A DNA stretch of 35,563 bases, taken from positions 1 through 35,563 of the forward strand of contig CALAFB010000054.1 of assembly GCA_937891135.1 (NCBI GenBank). Reading direction: 5' to 3'. The position numbers were made by a program, and so were the translations under genes. Origin of the DNA: an uncultured Elusimicrobium sp. Lineage in GTDB: Bacteria > Elusimicrobiota > Elusimicrobia > Elusimicrobiales > Elusimicrobiaceae. This document shows positions 22,400-29,899 of the stretch, piece by piece. Position 1 is the stretch's first letter; the number at the start of each line of letters is the position of its first letter. The notes beneath the pieces were generated by a model. That model made no database searches. It was not told the DNA's origin and saw nothing but the letters and a program-made list of their open reading frames with translations.

Positions 22400-23137
22400 T
22401 TAAAAAGTAGTTACATAACGCAGTTGCAAGATACGTTCATTTTCATCTCCGCGTCCGATACGCCGGAAGGCAGCATCTAATGCTAAAGAGGGGTGTAAAT
22501 AAAACCGCGCGCCCAAGTTTAAGCGGGAATCACGGATATTGCGTAAATTATCCCATTCCGCCAAAGCGGTAACTTGCGGAAGTATTTTATAGTATAAACC
22601 GGTAAACCAATACACTTCATCCCATTCAAAGTCAGATATATTCATCCCGCCTGTTAACGATAAACCCGGCGTAAAGATTTCACGGGTCAAGGTTACATAA
22701 CCGCCTTTGCGGTTGTCCATATAATGTTTGGAGCGGGAGGAATAAACATGATCGTCGTTATATCCGTATCCATACCGTCTGCCGTCATAACCGATGGCAA
22801 TCGCCGGCAAATATAAGTTGCCGTCAAAAAGTTTCCATTTGGCTTGAAAATCCGGGTCTAATACTTTCACAGAGGTGGAAGTTCCAATCCATTGGTGTAT
22901 TGCCAAACTGACCCCAATGTTAATACGCGGATAGACCCCAAAATCAATGCTTTCCATAACTGTGCCGTGTTCATATACACGTGTTAAGAAAGAGGCTTGG
23001 TAACGGTCTAATGCATCTGCGGTAGGTACATCAATGATCATGGTTTCAGTAGAAATGGGATCTCCTTCCTCTGCCTGTACGGCAACAGTCAAGCCCAATA
23101 TAGTGCAAAGAATGAAGCAAAAACGAAATAATTTCAT
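22400..23137 (-). CDS. Predicted outer-membrane beta-barrel protein
   Basis: A 245-residue exported protein with signal peptide MKLFRFCFILCTILGLTVAVQA. The mature part is dominated by alternating amphipathic strands rich in Tyr/Trp/Arg (GGYVTLTREIFTPGLSLTGGMN, VYWFTGLYYKILPQVTALAEWD, RLNLGARFYLHPSLALDAAFRR). It ends in ILQLRYVTTF with C-terminal Phe, the usual BAM recognition signal. The early segment TMIIDVPTADALDRYQ resembles the start of YjbH-type barrels linked to polysaccharide export, but I regard that as a weak resemblance. TAGGAG lies before the ATG. It is the second gene of the operon. Function is unknown beyond likely outer-membrane residence. Confidence 0.7.
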   Translation of the reverse strand: MKLFRFCFILCTILGLTVAVQAEEGDPISTETMIIDVPTADALDRYQASFLTRVYEHGTVMESIDFGVYPRINIGVSLAIHQWIGTSTSVKVLDPDFQAKWKLFDGNLYLPAIAIGYDGRRYGYGYNDDHVYSSRSKHYMDNRKGGYVTLTREIFTPGLSLTGGMNISDFEWDEVYWFTGLYYKILPQVTALAEWDNLRNIRDSRLNLGARFYLHPSLALDAAFRRIGRGDENERILQLRYVTTF

Positions 23138-23146
23138 AAGATTCTC

Positions 23147-23701
23147 CTATTTAATAAATTGACGGATGTCTTTTAAAACGGGTTTGTTAATCAAACGTAC
23201 GTTGTGTATATAAATACTTTCCCGGGCGGGGAAAAAGTCATTACGGTCCCTTGGAAATCCCAAGTCAATAATTCCTTTATGAGCCCGTTGGGTACTTAAT
23301 ACAACGGCGGTGTTCCAATAGTCTGTAATATCTTTATTGAAAGGTTCTTTGGGGTTATCAAAATTGCGTAATACTACGGTGCCCGTTGGAATGAGAGACG
23401 CATCTTCTACCGGGCTAGTTTTGAGGACTAGATCCTTTGTCCATACCACGCTCCCTTTGCAAGGTCCGTTTACAAAGCGGATTTTATAATAATCTATATC
23501 GTTGCCCGGACGTTTTAAAACTTTTGCTAGTGAATAACGTGCTTGGGGTGTATTGACCGCTTCACACTTGGCAAATACGTGGGAGTTAATAAACCGCTCG
23601 TAATTTTGCTGCGGGTCATAGCGGTCCGGCGTTTTCTGGCGGCACGCTGCCCCGGCGAAACATGCAATTACGCATATAAATACGGTCCATTTTTTGTTCA
23701 T
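23147..23701 (-). CDS. Predicted lipoprotein of unknown function
   Basis: A 184-residue protein with a lipoprotein signal: MNKKWTVFICVIACFAGAACRQ, lipobox AGAAC with Cys20. I do not recognise the mature domain. It is basic and strand-rich, with two further Cys (FAKCEAV, NGPCKGSV) that could form a disulfide, and a middle region (KGSVVWTKDLVLKTSPVEDASLIPTGTVVLRNFDNPKEPF) that looks like an SH3-like or small beta fold. AAGGAG precedes the ATG. It is the first gene of the seven-gene envelope operon, with a promoter about 50 bases upstream. Attachment to the outer or inner membrane cannot be decided; residue +2 is Arg, not Asp, so outer-membrane sorting is more likely by the E. coli rule. Confidence 0.72.
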   Translation of the reverse strand: MNKKWTVFICVIACFAGAACRQKTPDRYDPQQNYERFINSHVFAKCEAVNTPQARYSLAKVLKRPGNDIDYYKIRFVNGPCKGSVVWTKDLVLKTSPVEDASLIPTGTVVLRNFDNPKEPFNKDITDYWNTAVVLSTQRAHKGIIDLGFPRDRNDFFPARESIYIHNVRLINKPVLKDIRQFIK

Positions 23702-23745
23702 CCCACACTCCTTGTGTATTCAGTTATACGCACGTATGATACACT

Positions 23746-23772
23746 TATACCCATTATACCCCTTTTGGGGTA
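23746..23772 (-). promoter_or_regulatory. Promoter and overlapping inverted repeat of the envelope operon
   Basis: A perfect TATAAT (23758-23753, minus strand) predicts start near 23746 and a 45-nt leader. It overlaps one arm of TACCCC-TTTT-GGGGTA (23757-23772). The 6-bp inverted repeat could be an operator, or a weak terminator for the upstream gene. No good -35 is seen. Confidence 0.5.
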
Positions 23773-23781
23773 GAAAAGAAA

Positions 23782-25830
23782 CTATTTTTTGCCGGAGTTT
23801 TTCCCGCTATTGCGGTTTTTCACGGCATTAAGCATATCATTCCAATTTTGCCCGCTTTGGTTAAATTGGTTAATTTGCTGGTTAATCCCAGCTCGTGTTC
23901 CCTCGGTTACGGCTTCTTGGGTAACCCCTTGAATGACCGATAAGGCGGTGTTAACATTTTCAGCTAAAGAATCGGTAATCAGTTTGGCTGTGTTAATAGC
24001 AGTTTGTTTATCCGCTTCTTGTAAATCTTGCACATTTTGCGGGGTAGCGGCTGTAAGCGGTTCTTTGGCATAGCCAAAGGTGGGGTGATCCCCAATAGCA
24101 TGAAACACGGCCTCCGCATATACCGGGTTAGTTACATACGGAATAGCCAGCGAAACGTCCGTTTGCGGATTATTGGGGTTCGTGGCATCTAATGTATGAT
24201 GCTGATGAATATCCTTTAATTGGTCGGCCGTTACAGGAATCCAATTTACTGCATTTTCGGTAAATTGTTTTTTGGCTTCTTGGCGCACTTGTTCCCTATC
24301 TATCTGGGTACCAGAAGTTCCTGTCTCGTTTGCGGTTTGGTTTTGTTGCTGTTGGGCTTTTTCTTCTTTATATTGTTCAAATGCATTTGCCCAGCCGGGG
24401 TACATATTATCAGGGTCCGTAACCAGTTTGGCGTTAGCCATGGTGGCTGCATCGGTTAAGCGTTTGTCCAACTGAATCGTATTGGGAATCCAGAAACAAT
24501 CCTGGTTGGCACAATTTTGTTTTTCATAGAGGAATTGATAAATTTCCACGGTTTTTTCCACCTCTCCCAATCCGCTCATTGCTGCTACAGCCTCTGGTGT
24601 GGTGGGGCCCATTACCATGAGTAAAGGTAAATCTTTGGGCATCATATATTGGGTTTTTTCTAAGAAAGTTTGTTTATTTGCTTCTTGGTTAAATTGCAGT
24701 TCATCTGCTGAAAAGAGGGACCGGGGTGTTTCTTGTTGCTGCGGGTCACAGCCGGCTTTGGGGAGCGACGCATTAGAACATCCCACCATTTCCTGTAGTT
24801 CATCTACTATTTTTTGGCCTTCGGCATTAGCGCGGATTTGAGTTAGGATTCCTTCTTTGATTTGTTGTTTATGTTTTTCGGTCAAACGGTGTTGGTAGGT
24901 ATCCCGTTTTCCTTGGTCCTTGGGGTCCGGATATTGGGCTTCTGCAATAATGGCTGCTGCTTCTTCCGCGCTGCGTGTGCCGGAGAGCAGGTCCACAAAT
25001 TCAGCCGTGTCGCGCCGTTCACGTTCGTGTTCACGTTCTATTTCAGTCATAGCGTTCCATTGAGCGGGAGAAATATCCGGCCAGGGAAGGCGTGTGCGGC
25101 GGGCGGGTAAAGTGGTAAGGCGGTTCCCGGCCAGGGCCTGGGTTCCGTTTCTCGGGTGGGTCGTATCCCCCCGGTATATGGCAGCGGCGCGGTTTTCTAC
25201 AGGCCGTGCCTCATCTAGCCCGAAAAAGGATTGAATCGGCCGCAAAAACCGGGCCCATTTTGAATCGGGTATCGGTTGTTGTTGGACAGAAGAATGAAAA
25301 CGGCGGGAGCGTTCTTGTTTAATATACCGCGTATATGGGTCTTCGTGCACATTGATTTCGTGCATACCCGGTTCCGCACTTTGCGGTGCCGTCTGGCGGA
25401 CGAGTACCCATTCTCCGTTATCAGTTTGAATGGAAGCATCCCCGTATTCCTGGTTGGGAACAGGCGGTACCGGTACATTGGTTTCGTCCGGTTGCGTAGG
25501 TTGCCCTGCTTCTTGGGCGATTGGTGATTCCTGGGTTGCACGCCGGGGGGCATCGGCGGCGTCTTGACCGAAGGCAGGCGGAATATAATCCGGTCTGTCT
25601 TGCGGGGTAGCTGCTAATAACCGGGCCTCTCGTTCGGGGTTACGGCGGCCAAACAGGGCTCCCAGCCGTTTGGCAATAGCGGCTAGCGGGTTAGAAGAAC
25701 TGATTTGCGGCTGGGTAGATTTTAAGTCAGTCGTAGCTGGCGGAGTGGTTTCTAAAAACGGGAGCAGTAAAAAAATAATACCGCCTATACAGCACAGGAT
25801 AAATACTAATTTTGCAATCGTTTTTTTCAT
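23782..25830 (-). CDS. Large anchored protein of unknown function
   Basis: I do not recognise this 682-residue protein. One hydrophobic helix at residues 5-24 (AKLVFILCCIGGIIFLLLPF) anchors it. A long low-complexity stretch rich in Pro, Gln, Arg and Glu runs to about residue 270, followed by a more ordered helical part with EREHERERRDTAEFVDLL and EEAAAIIAEAQYPDPKDQGKRDTYQHRLTEKHKQQIKEGI. Two Cys pairs (GCSNASLPKAGC, NCANQDC) suggest disulfides and so a periplasmic body. The C-terminal 100 residues are again Asn/Gln-rich. The start at 25830 was chosen for AGAGGAAA upstream and the hydrophobic segment; a longer frame reaching 25911 overlaps the htrA-like gene. It follows that gene by 11 nt and is probably cotranscribed, so a shared role in envelope stress or as protease partner is possible. 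Confidence 0.65.
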   Translation of the reverse strand: MKKTIAKLVFILCCIGGIIFLLLPFLETTPPATTDLKSTQPQISSSNPLAAIAKRLGALFGRRNPEREARLLAATPQDRPDYIPPAFGQDAADAPRRATQESPIAQEAGQPTQPDETNVPVPPVPNQEYGDASIQTDNGEWVLVRQTAPQSAEPGMHEINVHEDPYTRYIKQERSRRFHSSVQQQPIPDSKWARFLRPIQSFFGLDEARPVENRAAAIYRGDTTHPRNGTQALAGNRLTTLPARRTRLPWPDISPAQWNAMTEIEREHERERRDTAEFVDLLSGTRSAEEAAAIIAEAQYPDPKDQGKRDTYQHRLTEKHKQQIKEGILTQIRANAEGQKIVDELQEMVGCSNASLPKAGCDPQQQETPRSLFSADELQFNQEANKQTFLEKTQYMMPKDLPLLMVMGPTTPEAVAAMSGLGEVEKTVEIYQFLYEKQNCANQDCFWIPNTIQLDKRLTDAATMANAKLVTDPDNMYPGWANAFEQYKEEKAQQQQNQTANETGTSGTQIDREQVRQEAKKQFTENAVNWIPVTADQLKDIHQHHTLDATNPNNPQTDVSLAIPYVTNPVYAEAVFHAIGDHPTFGYAKEPLTAATPQNVQDLQEADKQTAINTAKLITDSLAENVNTALSVIQGVTQEAVTEGTRAGINQQINQFNQSGQNWNDMLNAVKNRNSGKNSGKK

Positions 25831-25841
25831 ACTATTTCCTC

Positions 25842-26606
25842 TTAATGGGTTGCGTTGGGAGCAAACCACGCATGATACCAACGTCGCAAGAGACGTTGGG
25901 TAATTTGCCATGATTTTTGAATATGGCGTAAAAACGGATTTTTGGCCGGTATTTTAGCGGTCACGGGGAGTGTAATTTGGGCTTGGGCCAATAAATTTTT
26001 TACCTCGCTAACCGGGAGCGCAAAGTTTAAATTTTGGTTGCCTTCCCCGGTAACGGACGCAAATGCCACACCGATTACTTCGCCTCGCTCGTTAAATACC
26101 GGGCTTCCGCTGGAACTGGGGGAGATAGGCGCACTAATTTGGAGCCATACTGTGCCGTCCTTTTGAGGGCGGATTTGGCTGATTAGCCCGGAGGTAACCG
26201 TATTTTGCAAACGGCGCGGATTACCAATGACAGTAATAGTTTGCCCGGGTTGTACGGTGTGTTCATCTCCCAACGTAACAGTTGGCAAATGACGGGCTGC
26301 TATTTTAAGCAACACTAAATCGGTTTGCGGATGTTCGGCCAGTACAAGTGCTTCTGCGGATGTGGTACCGTTGGGGAAGGTAATATTGGTATATAAAGCT
26401 TGCTCCAACACGTGTTTGCTGGTAACAATTACGCCGTTTTCTGTTAGCGTGAATCCGGTGCCAGAGAATGTGCCTCCGTCTTTTTGAAAAACATTTACGG
26501 CTACTACGGCGGGCATATTTTGCTGGGCAATTTGTACATGGTTATGTTGGGCACACACATATCCGCTGGCCCAACACCATAGAAATAATCCCCATGCATA
26601 TTTCAT
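25842..26606 (-). CDS. HtrA/Deg-like trypsin-fold serine protease without PDZ domain
   Basis: A 254-residue exported protease with signal peptide MKYAWGLFLWCWASGYVCAQ. The chymotrypsin-fold triad is visible: His65 in VTSKHVLEQA, Asp96 in HPQTDLVLLK, and Ser166 in ISPSSSGSPVFNERGEVIGVAFA. The usual GNSGGP is SSSGSP here, a conservative variation that keeps the Ser-Gly. The order GTGFTLTENGVIVTSKHV and the sequence NFALPVSEVKNLL at the end of the domain match HtrA/DegP. The PDZ domains of DegP/DegS are absent; the protein ends in a basic 40-residue tail. The start at 26606 begins the signal peptide, while the longer frame to 26651 runs through the promoter. No separate Shine-Dalgarno site fits, and a leaderless start is predicted. 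Confidence 0.85.
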   Translation of the reverse strand: MKYAWGLFLWCWASGYVCAQHNHVQIAQQNMPAVVAVNVFQKDGGTFSGTGFTLTENGVIVTSKHVLEQALYTNITFPNGTTSAEALVLAEHPQTDLVLLKIAARHLPTVTLGDEHTVQPGQTITVIGNPRRLQNTVTSGLISQIRPQKDGTVWLQISAPISPSSSGSPVFNERGEVIGVAFASVTGEGNQNLNFALPVSEVKNLLAQAQITLPVTAKIPAKNPFLRHIQKSWQITQRLLRRWYHAWFAPNATH

Positions 26607-26621
26607 ACCTTTATTATAGCA
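26607..26621 (-). promoter_or_regulatory. Promoter with start on the htrA-like ATG
   Basis: Minus strand: TGCTATAAT (26621-26613), an extended -10, then six bases (AAAGGT) and ATG at 26606. The AAAGG lies too close to the ATG to be an ordinary Shine-Dalgarno site. Confidence 0.6.
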
Positions 26622-26634
26622 AGAAACACGCGGG

Positions 26635-26663
26635 TTGAAAATAAACCGCATAAATAGTACACT
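26635..26663 (+). promoter_or_regulatory. Promoter of greA
   Basis: TTGAAA (26635-26640), 17-bp spacer, TACACT (26658-26663), start near 26670, then GAGGAG and ATG at 26685. It is divergent from the htrA-like promoter; the two -10 boxes are 40 bp apart. Confidence 0.65.
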
Positions 26664-26684
26664 TATCTAAAAGAGGAGTGAAAT

Positions 26685-27158
26685 ATGTCAGAAGTATTCT
26701 ATGTAAGCCGTAAAAAATATGAAGAGTTGGTCAACCAACTAAAAGATTTGAAAAAAATAAAAGCGCAACTGGCTGAAGAAATCGGCGCCGCCGCTGCCCA
26801 AGGGGATTTAAAAGAAAATGCCGAATACCATGCTGCCAAAGAAAAGCAATCCCAAACTTTGTCTCTTATTAACGAGTTGGAAGTCCGTTTACGTAATGCC
26901 GAAATTACCGACGATTTAACAGTAGACCATAGCGAAGCCCGTATTGGGGCCACGGTTACGATTGCGGATGAAACTGCGGGTCTGGAATTTACCTATACGT
27001 TAGTAGGCCCGGCCGAAGCAAATCCGGACAAAGGCCTCCTGTCCGTTAAATCTCCGTTGGCTAGCGGTGTATTGGGCAAAAAAGAAGGCGAAGTTTTTGA
27101 GGCCCAACTTCCGCGTGGACCGCGTACCTATAAATTAGTAAAATTAGAATATAAATAA
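26685..27158 (+). CDS. greA: Transcription elongation factor GreA
   Basis: GreA binds RNA polymerase and stimulates cleavage of backtracked RNA. The 157-residue protein has the N-terminal coiled coil with the acidic tip (LAEEIGAAAAQGDLKENAEYHAAKEKQ; the DLKENAEYHAAKE tip is diagnostic). The C-terminal FKBP-like domain follows (ARIGATVTIADETAGLEFTYTLVGPAEANPDKGLLSVKSPLASGVLGKKEGEVFEAQLPRGPRTYKLVKLEY). Length and motifs match the family throughout. It is monocistronic with a good promoter, a strong Shine-Dalgarno site (GAGGAG) and a terminator. Confidence 0.97.
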   Translation: MSEVFYVSRKKYEELVNQLKDLKKIKAQLAEEIGAAAAQGDLKENAEYHAAKEKQSQTLSLINELEVRLRNAEITDDLTVDHSEARIGATVTIADETAGLEFTYTLVGPAEANPDKGLLSVKSPLASGVLGKKEGEVFEAQLPRGPRTYKLVKLEYK

Positions 27159-27177
27159 GACTCACAAATACCAAATA

Positions 27178-27208
27178 CCCCCGGTAGAAACTACCGGGGG
27201 TTTGTGTA
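27178..27208. terminator. Bidirectional terminator between greA and the 27231-28487 gene
   Basis: CCCCCGGTAG (27178-27187), loop AAA, CTACCGGGGG (27191-27200): a perfect 10-bp stem followed by TTTGTGTATTATTT on the plus strand and TATTTGGTATTTG on the minus strand. It lies between two convergent genes. Confidence 0.75.
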
Positions 27209-27230
27209 TTATTTGGGAGGAAATTTCTTT

Positions 27231-28487
27231 TTATTCTTGATGAGCGTATTTACGGTAAATATCGGCTAATTCAGCCGTAAGCGACGAATCTTTAATACGC
27301 CAATAAGACAGGTTATCCCATAATTCTTCTTCCCGCGTAAAGGGAATTTCGCCTTTTTCGGGTTGGTTACGCAGAGAATACGGATAAATCCGGCCTGTTG
27401 TTCTTACAAAATCATCAAATAATGCTATGGTTTCAGCCCGGGTCAAATAAGACGGTTGGGCGTTTTTTAACACTAAATTGAGTGCATGTTGGTAAGATAG
27501 TGCGGGCTCAAATTGATTACGCCATTCATTCTCATGTACCCATTCAATTTCATCAAATAGTTGTATTTCAACCGGATTTGTAGTATTCCATTTAGGGATA
27601 CGTCCGTATTGGGCGATAAAATCCCCCAACCGGTCCACTAATTTGGCATAATAGGCTACTTGGGTTTGAATAATATCGGATTCTTGGGCGGCCAGCATCC
27701 GTTGGGTATACTGGTCTTGCAACGCAGCAATGGCGTTTTGAAATGCGGGAAATTCTTCCGGTGTAATACGGGGTTTATTTAAAAACGCCCGTACCGTTTG
27801 TTTGGTTGCTTCGTCTACGAGTGGATTATTGAGCAGACGCCGCATCATAAGTACTTGTTGGTGTGGGTGGCGTAAGGTATAGTTAAAGGCAGTTATTTCA
27901 AAATTTTTCTCCAAACCAAAATATTCCGTTAAGTCCGTATCTAACATGTAAATATCTTGTTTTGCTAATGACTGGAGTAAGTAAGTTTGTAATGCATGGT
28001 TTTTGATATCATTCAGGATAGCGGAAGCAATTAGCACGGTGTTTTCTTCGTTTAGCTGTTTAATTCCTAACACCAAATTATGTAATTTCCGGGCAGCTGT
28101 AATTTCCGGTTCATAAAATTTTTGTTCGGCCTTATTTGCAATCAATACTTCTTTTTCTAAGGGGGTAGCTGCTATAAACATATGCAAATTATGGGAAATT
28201 TCTTGCGGGTGGTGTCCCAGTACTACGGGAGCCGGAATGGGACTATGTTGTAATACCGCATCAGATACCGTACGGTTTAACTTCCCGGCAGCAATCCCGG
28301 TTGTAATATGCCGGGTTGTAGCGGGGGAAAATACAAAATGCTGTACTGTCCCGCGGTAATTACGGGGGACTTTGAATCCGCCTTCCGTAAGTTCTTTAAC
28401 AAGTTTTCCTTGGGCCGAGGCAATTGCGGCCGTAAATAAACAGACCGCCACCGCGGCTGTTTTGGTCATTAAGTTAGTTGTGTTCAT
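27231..28487 (-). CDS. Exported protein of unknown function with two related C-terminal motifs
   Basis: I do not recognise this 418-residue protein. It has a signal peptide (MNTTNLMTKTAAVAVCLFTAAIASAQG) and a mainly helical body. Two C-terminal segments resemble each other: FIAQYGRIPKWNTTN...EIQLFDEIEWV and FVRTTGRIYPYSLRN...EEELWDNLSYW, each a short helix, then GRIP/GRIY, a loop and an acidic helix. This layout resembles small helical repeats such as helicase-associated-type domains, but no match can be claimed. The start at 28487 was chosen for the signal peptide; the longer frame to 28541 runs through the promoter and is not expected to be translated. No Shine-Dalgarno site is seen. It is downstream of the CNNM/CorC-like gene but likely has its own promoter. 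Confidence 0.68.
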   Translation of the reverse strand: MNTTNLMTKTAAVAVCLFTAAIASAQGKLVKELTEGGFKVPRNYRGTVQHFVFSPATTRHITTGIAAGKLNRTVSDAVLQHSPIPAPVVLGHHPQEISHNLHMFIAATPLEKEVLIANKAEQKFYEPEITAARKLHNLVLGIKQLNEENTVLIASAILNDIKNHALQTYLLQSLAKQDIYMLDTDLTEYFGLEKNFEITAFNYTLRHPHQQVLMMRRLLNNPLVDEATKQTVRAFLNKPRITPEEFPAFQNAIAALQDQYTQRMLAAQESDIIQTQVAYYAKLVDRLGDFIAQYGRIPKWNTTNPVEIQLFDEIEWVHENEWRNQFEPALSYQHALNLVLKNAQPSYLTRAETIALFDDFVRTTGRIYPYSLRNQPEKGEIPFTREEELWDNLSYWRIKDSSLTAELADIYRKYAHQE

Positions 28488-28499
28488 ATTTATATGATA
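28488..28499 (-). promoter_or_regulatory. Possible promoter with start on the ATG at 28487
   Basis: Minus strand TATCAT (28499-28494), six bases, ATG. It has the same spacing as three stronger examples in the window but a weaker -10 and a poor -35 (TGTCGG). Confidence 0.4.
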
Positions 28500-28529
28500 T
28501 GAAATTAGGGATAAAACCGACAGGGCCCT

Positions 28530-28557
28530 AAGGCCTAACAAACAATAGGCCTTTTGT
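28530..28557. terminator. Hairpin after the CNNM/CorC-like gene
   Basis: AAGGCCTA (28530-28537) pairs with TAGGCCTT (28546-28553). A T run (TTTT) follows only on the plus strand, so as a minus-strand terminator for the upstream gene it is weak. Confidence 0.35.
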
Positions 28558-28558
28558 A

Positions 28559-29851
28559 CTAGGTGTGTGCTCGGGCAATCAAGGCTTCTACCAGACGTTG
28601 ACGACGAAATTTGCGGGTTTCTAACAGAAGCCCATCCGCAGAAAATTTTTCATTTTTGGTAGGGGCGCGTCCCAGGGTTATTTCCACCCATTTCCCAACG
28701 GTACAGGTTGGGTTGAGTGTAGCGGGTAGGGGTTTGTTGAGGGCTTTAAACACATCCCCCATTTTGGCAGAAGTGCTAACTACTAACGAATCCCCAAACG
28801 GGCGGATATACGCGGCTGAAAAATCATACTCATCTTCAATTTCTCCGACCAGTTCTTCAAAAATATCTTCTAATGTTAAAATCCCGGTAATTTTCGTTTC
28901 GTCGGTTACTAAACAAATATGTTGTTTGGTTTTCATCAGTTGTTCCAGGGCCGAAGAAATGAGTGTGTCCTGCGGTAGTTTAATAAGGGGGCGCACGATA
29001 GAGCGCGTAGAGGTATGTGCGCTACTGGTTTTAGTAGATGAAAAAATATCTTTAAAGTTTAAATACCCAATAATACTTTGTTTGTCATCCGGGTTTTCCA
29101 GTACCGGGAAACGTGTATGCATATCCAAATGGGCTTTTAAAAATGTTTCGGCGATAGAATCATTGGCCGATAAAAAATACACGTGGTCCAGCGGTACTTG
29201 GATTTCGGCGATGGTACGTACGCAAAACTGGGCACTGGCAAGTACCATTTTTTCTTCCCGTTGACCAAATAAACGCGAGGACGACGCAATGGCCGCTGCC
29301 GTGCGTAAGTCTGTAAGGGCGGCTTTTTGGGCGGTTTGAGGGTCCTGCGTTTTTTGGGGTGCTTTTTGCGTGCAAAAACGTACAATGTGTTCCATGCCGC
29401 TAACTAACGGAAGTAATAATTTATAAATCAGTCGCATGACCGGGGATAGTTTTAGTACGACCCATTCTTTGTTTTTGAGCGCAAATGTTTTAGGGATCAG
29501 TTCCGAAAAAACGATAATTACAAAACTAAGCGGCAACACCACACACGCAATAGAAAGGATATTTGCCAATTGTTCCGGCACGCCCTGTGTTTCCAAAAAA
29601 GGGGTAAAGGAAACCCCTGCCCCGGCTCCACCTAGTGCAGCAGCAATCGCACTTACAAGCGTAATGCCGATTTGTACCACGGCCAAACTGCCTTCCAAAT
29701 GGTCCTTCATAAATAAAGCGGCATCGGCCCCGGAAAGTTTCTCTTGTACGAGTACCGCTACTTTGGTGCGGGAAATAGATGCGAGGGCCATTTCATACGC
29801 CGCCAAAAGGGCATTTAGGGCAAGCATCCACAAAATAACTAAAATCGTCAT
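28559..29851 (-). CDS. CNNM/CorC (HlyC)-family transporter-like protein
   Basis: A 430-residue protein with the family order DUF21-CBS-CBS-CorC_HlyC. The DUF21 membrane part covers residues 1 to about 145, with signature ALNALLAAYEMALASISRTKVAVL and later FSELIPKTFALKNKEWV. CBS domain 1 spans about 205-265 (VPLDHVYFLSANDSIAETFLKAHLDMHTRFPVLENPDDKQSIIGYLNFKD), and CBS domain 2 about 270-330, ending LVTDETKITGILTLEDIFEELVGEIEDEYD. The C-terminal transporter-associated domain has FGDSLVVSTSAKMGDVFKAL. Such proteins are linked to magnesium/cobalt handling; haemolysin annotations of this family are mostly historical. The ATG at 29851 has AGG close upstream and a possible TACTAT -10 seven bases away. 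It is divergent from the pilin D promoter. Confidence 0.9.
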   Translation of the reverse strand: MTILVILWMLALNALLAAYEMALASISRTKVAVLVQEKLSGADAALFMKDHLEGSLAVVQIGITLVSAIAAALGGAGAGVSFTPFLETQGVPEQLANILSIACVVLPLSFVIIVFSELIPKTFALKNKEWVVLKLSPVMRLIYKLLLPLVSGMEHIVRFCTQKAPQKTQDPQTAQKAALTDLRTAAAIASSSRLFGQREEKMVLASAQFCVRTIAEIQVPLDHVYFLSANDSIAETFLKAHLDMHTRFPVLENPDDKQSIIGYLNFKDIFSSTKTSSAHTSTRSIVRPLIKLPQDTLISSALEQLMKTKQHICLVTDETKITGILTLEDIFEELVGEIEDEYDFSAAYIRPFGDSLVVSTSAKMGDVFKALNKPLPATLNPTCTVGKWVEITLGRAPTKNEKFSADGLLLETRKFRRQRLVEALIARAHT

Positions 29852-29884
29852 CCTATATATAGTAGCAATTTTTGGTGTGGATTT

Positions 29885-29893
29885 TGCTATAAT
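29885..29893 (+). promoter_or_regulatory. Promoter of pilin D (extended -10)
   Basis: TGCTATAAT (29885-29893), an extended -10, six bases, then ACAATTT with +1 at 29900. No recognisable -35 box. Confidence 0.65.
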
Positions 29894-29899
29894 AAAACT

